Shown here: one piece after another, positions 4,571 to 5,595 of the stretch
Position numbering within the stretch: the first letter of the stretch is position 1
Layout of the letters: every line of letters begins with the position of its first letter
Assembly: GCA_015490215.1 (NCBI GenBank)
Contig: WFYH01000085.1
Span: forward strand, 1 to 5,595
Reading direction: 5' to 3'
Source: Aquificaceae bacterium
Lineage (GTDB): Bacteria; Aquificota; Aquificia; Aquificales; Aquificaceae
Length of the DNA stretch: 5,595 bases
Position numbers and translations under genes: made by a program
The notes under the pieces: generated by a model
What the model was told of the DNA's origin: nothing
The model's database searches: none
The model's input: the letters and a program-made list of their open reading frames with translations, nothing else

Positions 4571-5595
4571 TCACTCGCTCAGGAGGGCTTTGGGGTAGGA
4601 ACCCAGTATCTTTACCATCTGGGTTTTCTCCTCAAGCCTTTTGAGGGCTTTTTTCACCTTTTCATCGTCCTTGTGCCCCTCAAGGTCAACAAAGAAAACG
4701 TAATCCCAAGCCTTTTTTCTTGAGGGGCGGGATTCTATCTTTGTGAGGTTGATGCCCGCCTCGTAGAACACTTCCAGAGCCTTGTAAAGGGCTCCGGGTT
4801 CGTCTCTAACGGCGAAGATCAAACTCGTTTTGTCCTTTCCGGTGGGTCCCACCTGCCTTTTTGAGATGACCAAAAAGCGGGTGAAGTTGTCTGAGGTATC
4901 TTGAATGTTTCGGGCGAGGATATTAAGGTGGTAAGTGTAGCTGGCTACCTCGCTGGCTATAGCTGCCGCTCCTTCCTGCTCCAAAACTATCTCGCAGGCT
5001 TTTGCGGTGCTCTCCGTTTCTATAAGCTCCGCATCGGGAAGGTTCTTCTCAAGCCAGCTCCTGCACTGACCGAGGGCTACCTTGTGGGAGTAAACCCTCC
5101 TTATTTGACCGAGGTCTTCGCAGGTGGAGAGCAGGTAGAGGTTTATAGGTATCACCACCTCCCCCGAAATCTTTAGGTCGCTCTCAAGGAACATATCCAA
5201 GGTGTAGTTGACCACCCCCTCTATGGTGTTTTCCACCGGGACCACCCCGTAGTCTGCCCTGCCCGTTTCCACCTCGGTGAAGACGTCCCTTATGGTGGCA
5301 CAGGAGATATATTGGGCGGAAAAGCCGAAGAACTCAAGGGAAGCTTGGTGGGTAAAGGTGGCTTTCGGTCCCAGATAGGCTATCTTGAGGGGTTTTTCTA
5401 AAGAAAGGCAGGCGGAGATTATCTCCCTGTATATGTGAACCAGAGCATCGGAGGGGAACACCTCACCGTATTTTTCCTTGTTGAGCCTCAGGATCTTTTC
5501 AAATATCGCCCTCTCCCTTTCCGGAACATGGATCTCAAGTCCCTCCTTTTTCTTTATCTCCCCTATGGTTTTTGCCAACTTTGCCCTTTCCGACA
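4571..5595 (-). CDS. pheA: Bifunctional chorismate mutase / prephenate dehydratase (P-protein), 5' end missing
   Basis: This enzyme converts chorismate to prephenate and then phenylpyruvate, the committed route to phenylalanine. The frame is open to the right edge, so the first residues of the AroQ mutase domain are missing. The visible fragment starts SERAKLAKTIGEIKKKEG, and Arg3 matches the active-site Arg28 of the E. coli mutase. Mutase residues continue with the Arg26-Glu27 pair in VPERERAIF and Glu66 (E. coli Gln88) in LSLEKP. The dehydratase domain begins at LKIAYLGPKATFTH (about 69) and includes DYGVVPVENTIEG and the catalytic Thr238 in DNFTRF. A C-terminal ACT domain (from about 256) carries EPGALYKAL and ESRPSR (287-292), the phenylalanine-binding motifs, so feedback inhibition is expected. 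A TTG at 5578 could be called as a start, but it is an internal Leu within the mutase helix. The gene is tail-to-tail with rpsB, one base apart. Confidence 0.96.
   Translation of the reverse strand, partial: SERAKLAKTIGEIKKKEGLEIHVPERERAIFEKILRLNKEKYGEVFPSDALVHIYREIISACLSLEKPLKIAYLGPKATFTHQASLEFFGFSAQYISCATIRDVFTEVETGRADYGVVPVENTIEGVVNYTLDMFLESDLKISGEVVIPINLYLLSTCEDLGQIRRVYSHKVALGQCRSWLEKNLPDAELIETESTAKACEIVLEQEGAAAIASEVASYTYHLNILARNIQDTSDNFTRFLVISKRQVGPTGKDKTSLIFAVRDEPGALYKALEVFYEAGINLTKIESRPSRKKAWDYVFFVDLEGHKDDEKVKKALKRLEEKTQMVKILGSYPKALLSE
4630..4654 (+). terminator. Candidate intrinsic terminator of rpsB, inside pheA
   Basis: CCTCAA (4630-4635), loop GCCTT, TTGAGG (4641-4646), then GC and six T (4649-4654) make a terminator-like hairpin on the plus strand about 60 bases past the rpsB stop. 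A shifted alternative pairs AAGCC (4634-4638) with GGCTT (4646-4650), followed directly by TTTT. No better terminator lies between the two convergent genes. On the minus strand these bases encode part of the pheA ACT domain (KKALKRLEE), so the A-rich stretch could simply reflect Lys codons. Confidence 0.4.

Noticed and set aside
4563..4577. CGAGT/ACTCG inverted repeat across the rpsB-pheA junction as a bidirectional terminator
   Set aside because: The stem is only 5 bp and no T-run follows on either strand.
5576..5578. TTG as the pheA start codon
   Set aside because: The frame stays open to the window edge, and the upstream codons (SERAK) continue the conserved chorismate mutase helix, so the true start is outside the window.

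Overview
The window looks like a chromosomal housekeeping segment from a thermophilic, diderm member of the Aquificota (Aquifex/Hydrogenobacter/Thermocrinis type). This rests on the style of the proteins: Lys/Glu/Arg-rich, compact, with many AGG/AAG/ATA codons. Signs of an outer membrane, namely a porin-like exported protein and a lipoprotein, fit this. So does the dispersed gene order: hisD outside a his operon, and rpsB without tsf. The genus is inference; no phylogenetic marker search was possible.

Layout. Bases 1-131 (minus) hold the start of an exported, possibly porin-like protein, driven by a near-perfect sigma-70 promoter at 166-195. Bases 132-323 are non-coding and hold that promoter plus small palindromes and a repeated TTTTGCA motif. 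Bases 324-917 (minus) encode a membrane-anchored coiled-coil protein built on 21-bp/7-residue repeats. It is divergent from hisD (998-2275, plus) across an 80-bp gap. Each gene has a promoter whose predicted start site falls at or next to the start codon, so both mRNAs may be leaderless.

hisD, a LolB-like lipoprotein gene (2272-2829) and lgt (2829-3647) form a tight operon with ATGA and TGATG overlaps. It links histidine biosynthesis to lipoprotein maturation: Lgt adds the diacylglyceryl group that the neighbouring lipoprotein needs.

After lgt, a TATAAT box at the lgt stop codon begins a leader of about 85 nt for rpsB (3745-4569). This leader is the most interesting element in the window. 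A 9-bp outer stem encloses a 6-bp hairpin, and an 8-nt unpaired segment inside it is perfectly complementary to eight bases running into the rpsB Shine-Dalgarno. The predicted pseudoknot looks like an S2 autoregulatory site.

rpsB is convergent, with a one-base gap, with pheA (4571 to the right edge, minus), a fused chorismate mutase-prephenate dehydratase-ACT protein for phenylalanine synthesis. Its 5' end lies beyond the window. The best intrinsic terminator for rpsB lies inside the pheA 3' coding region. No tRNA, rRNA, CRISPR array or mobile element was seen.
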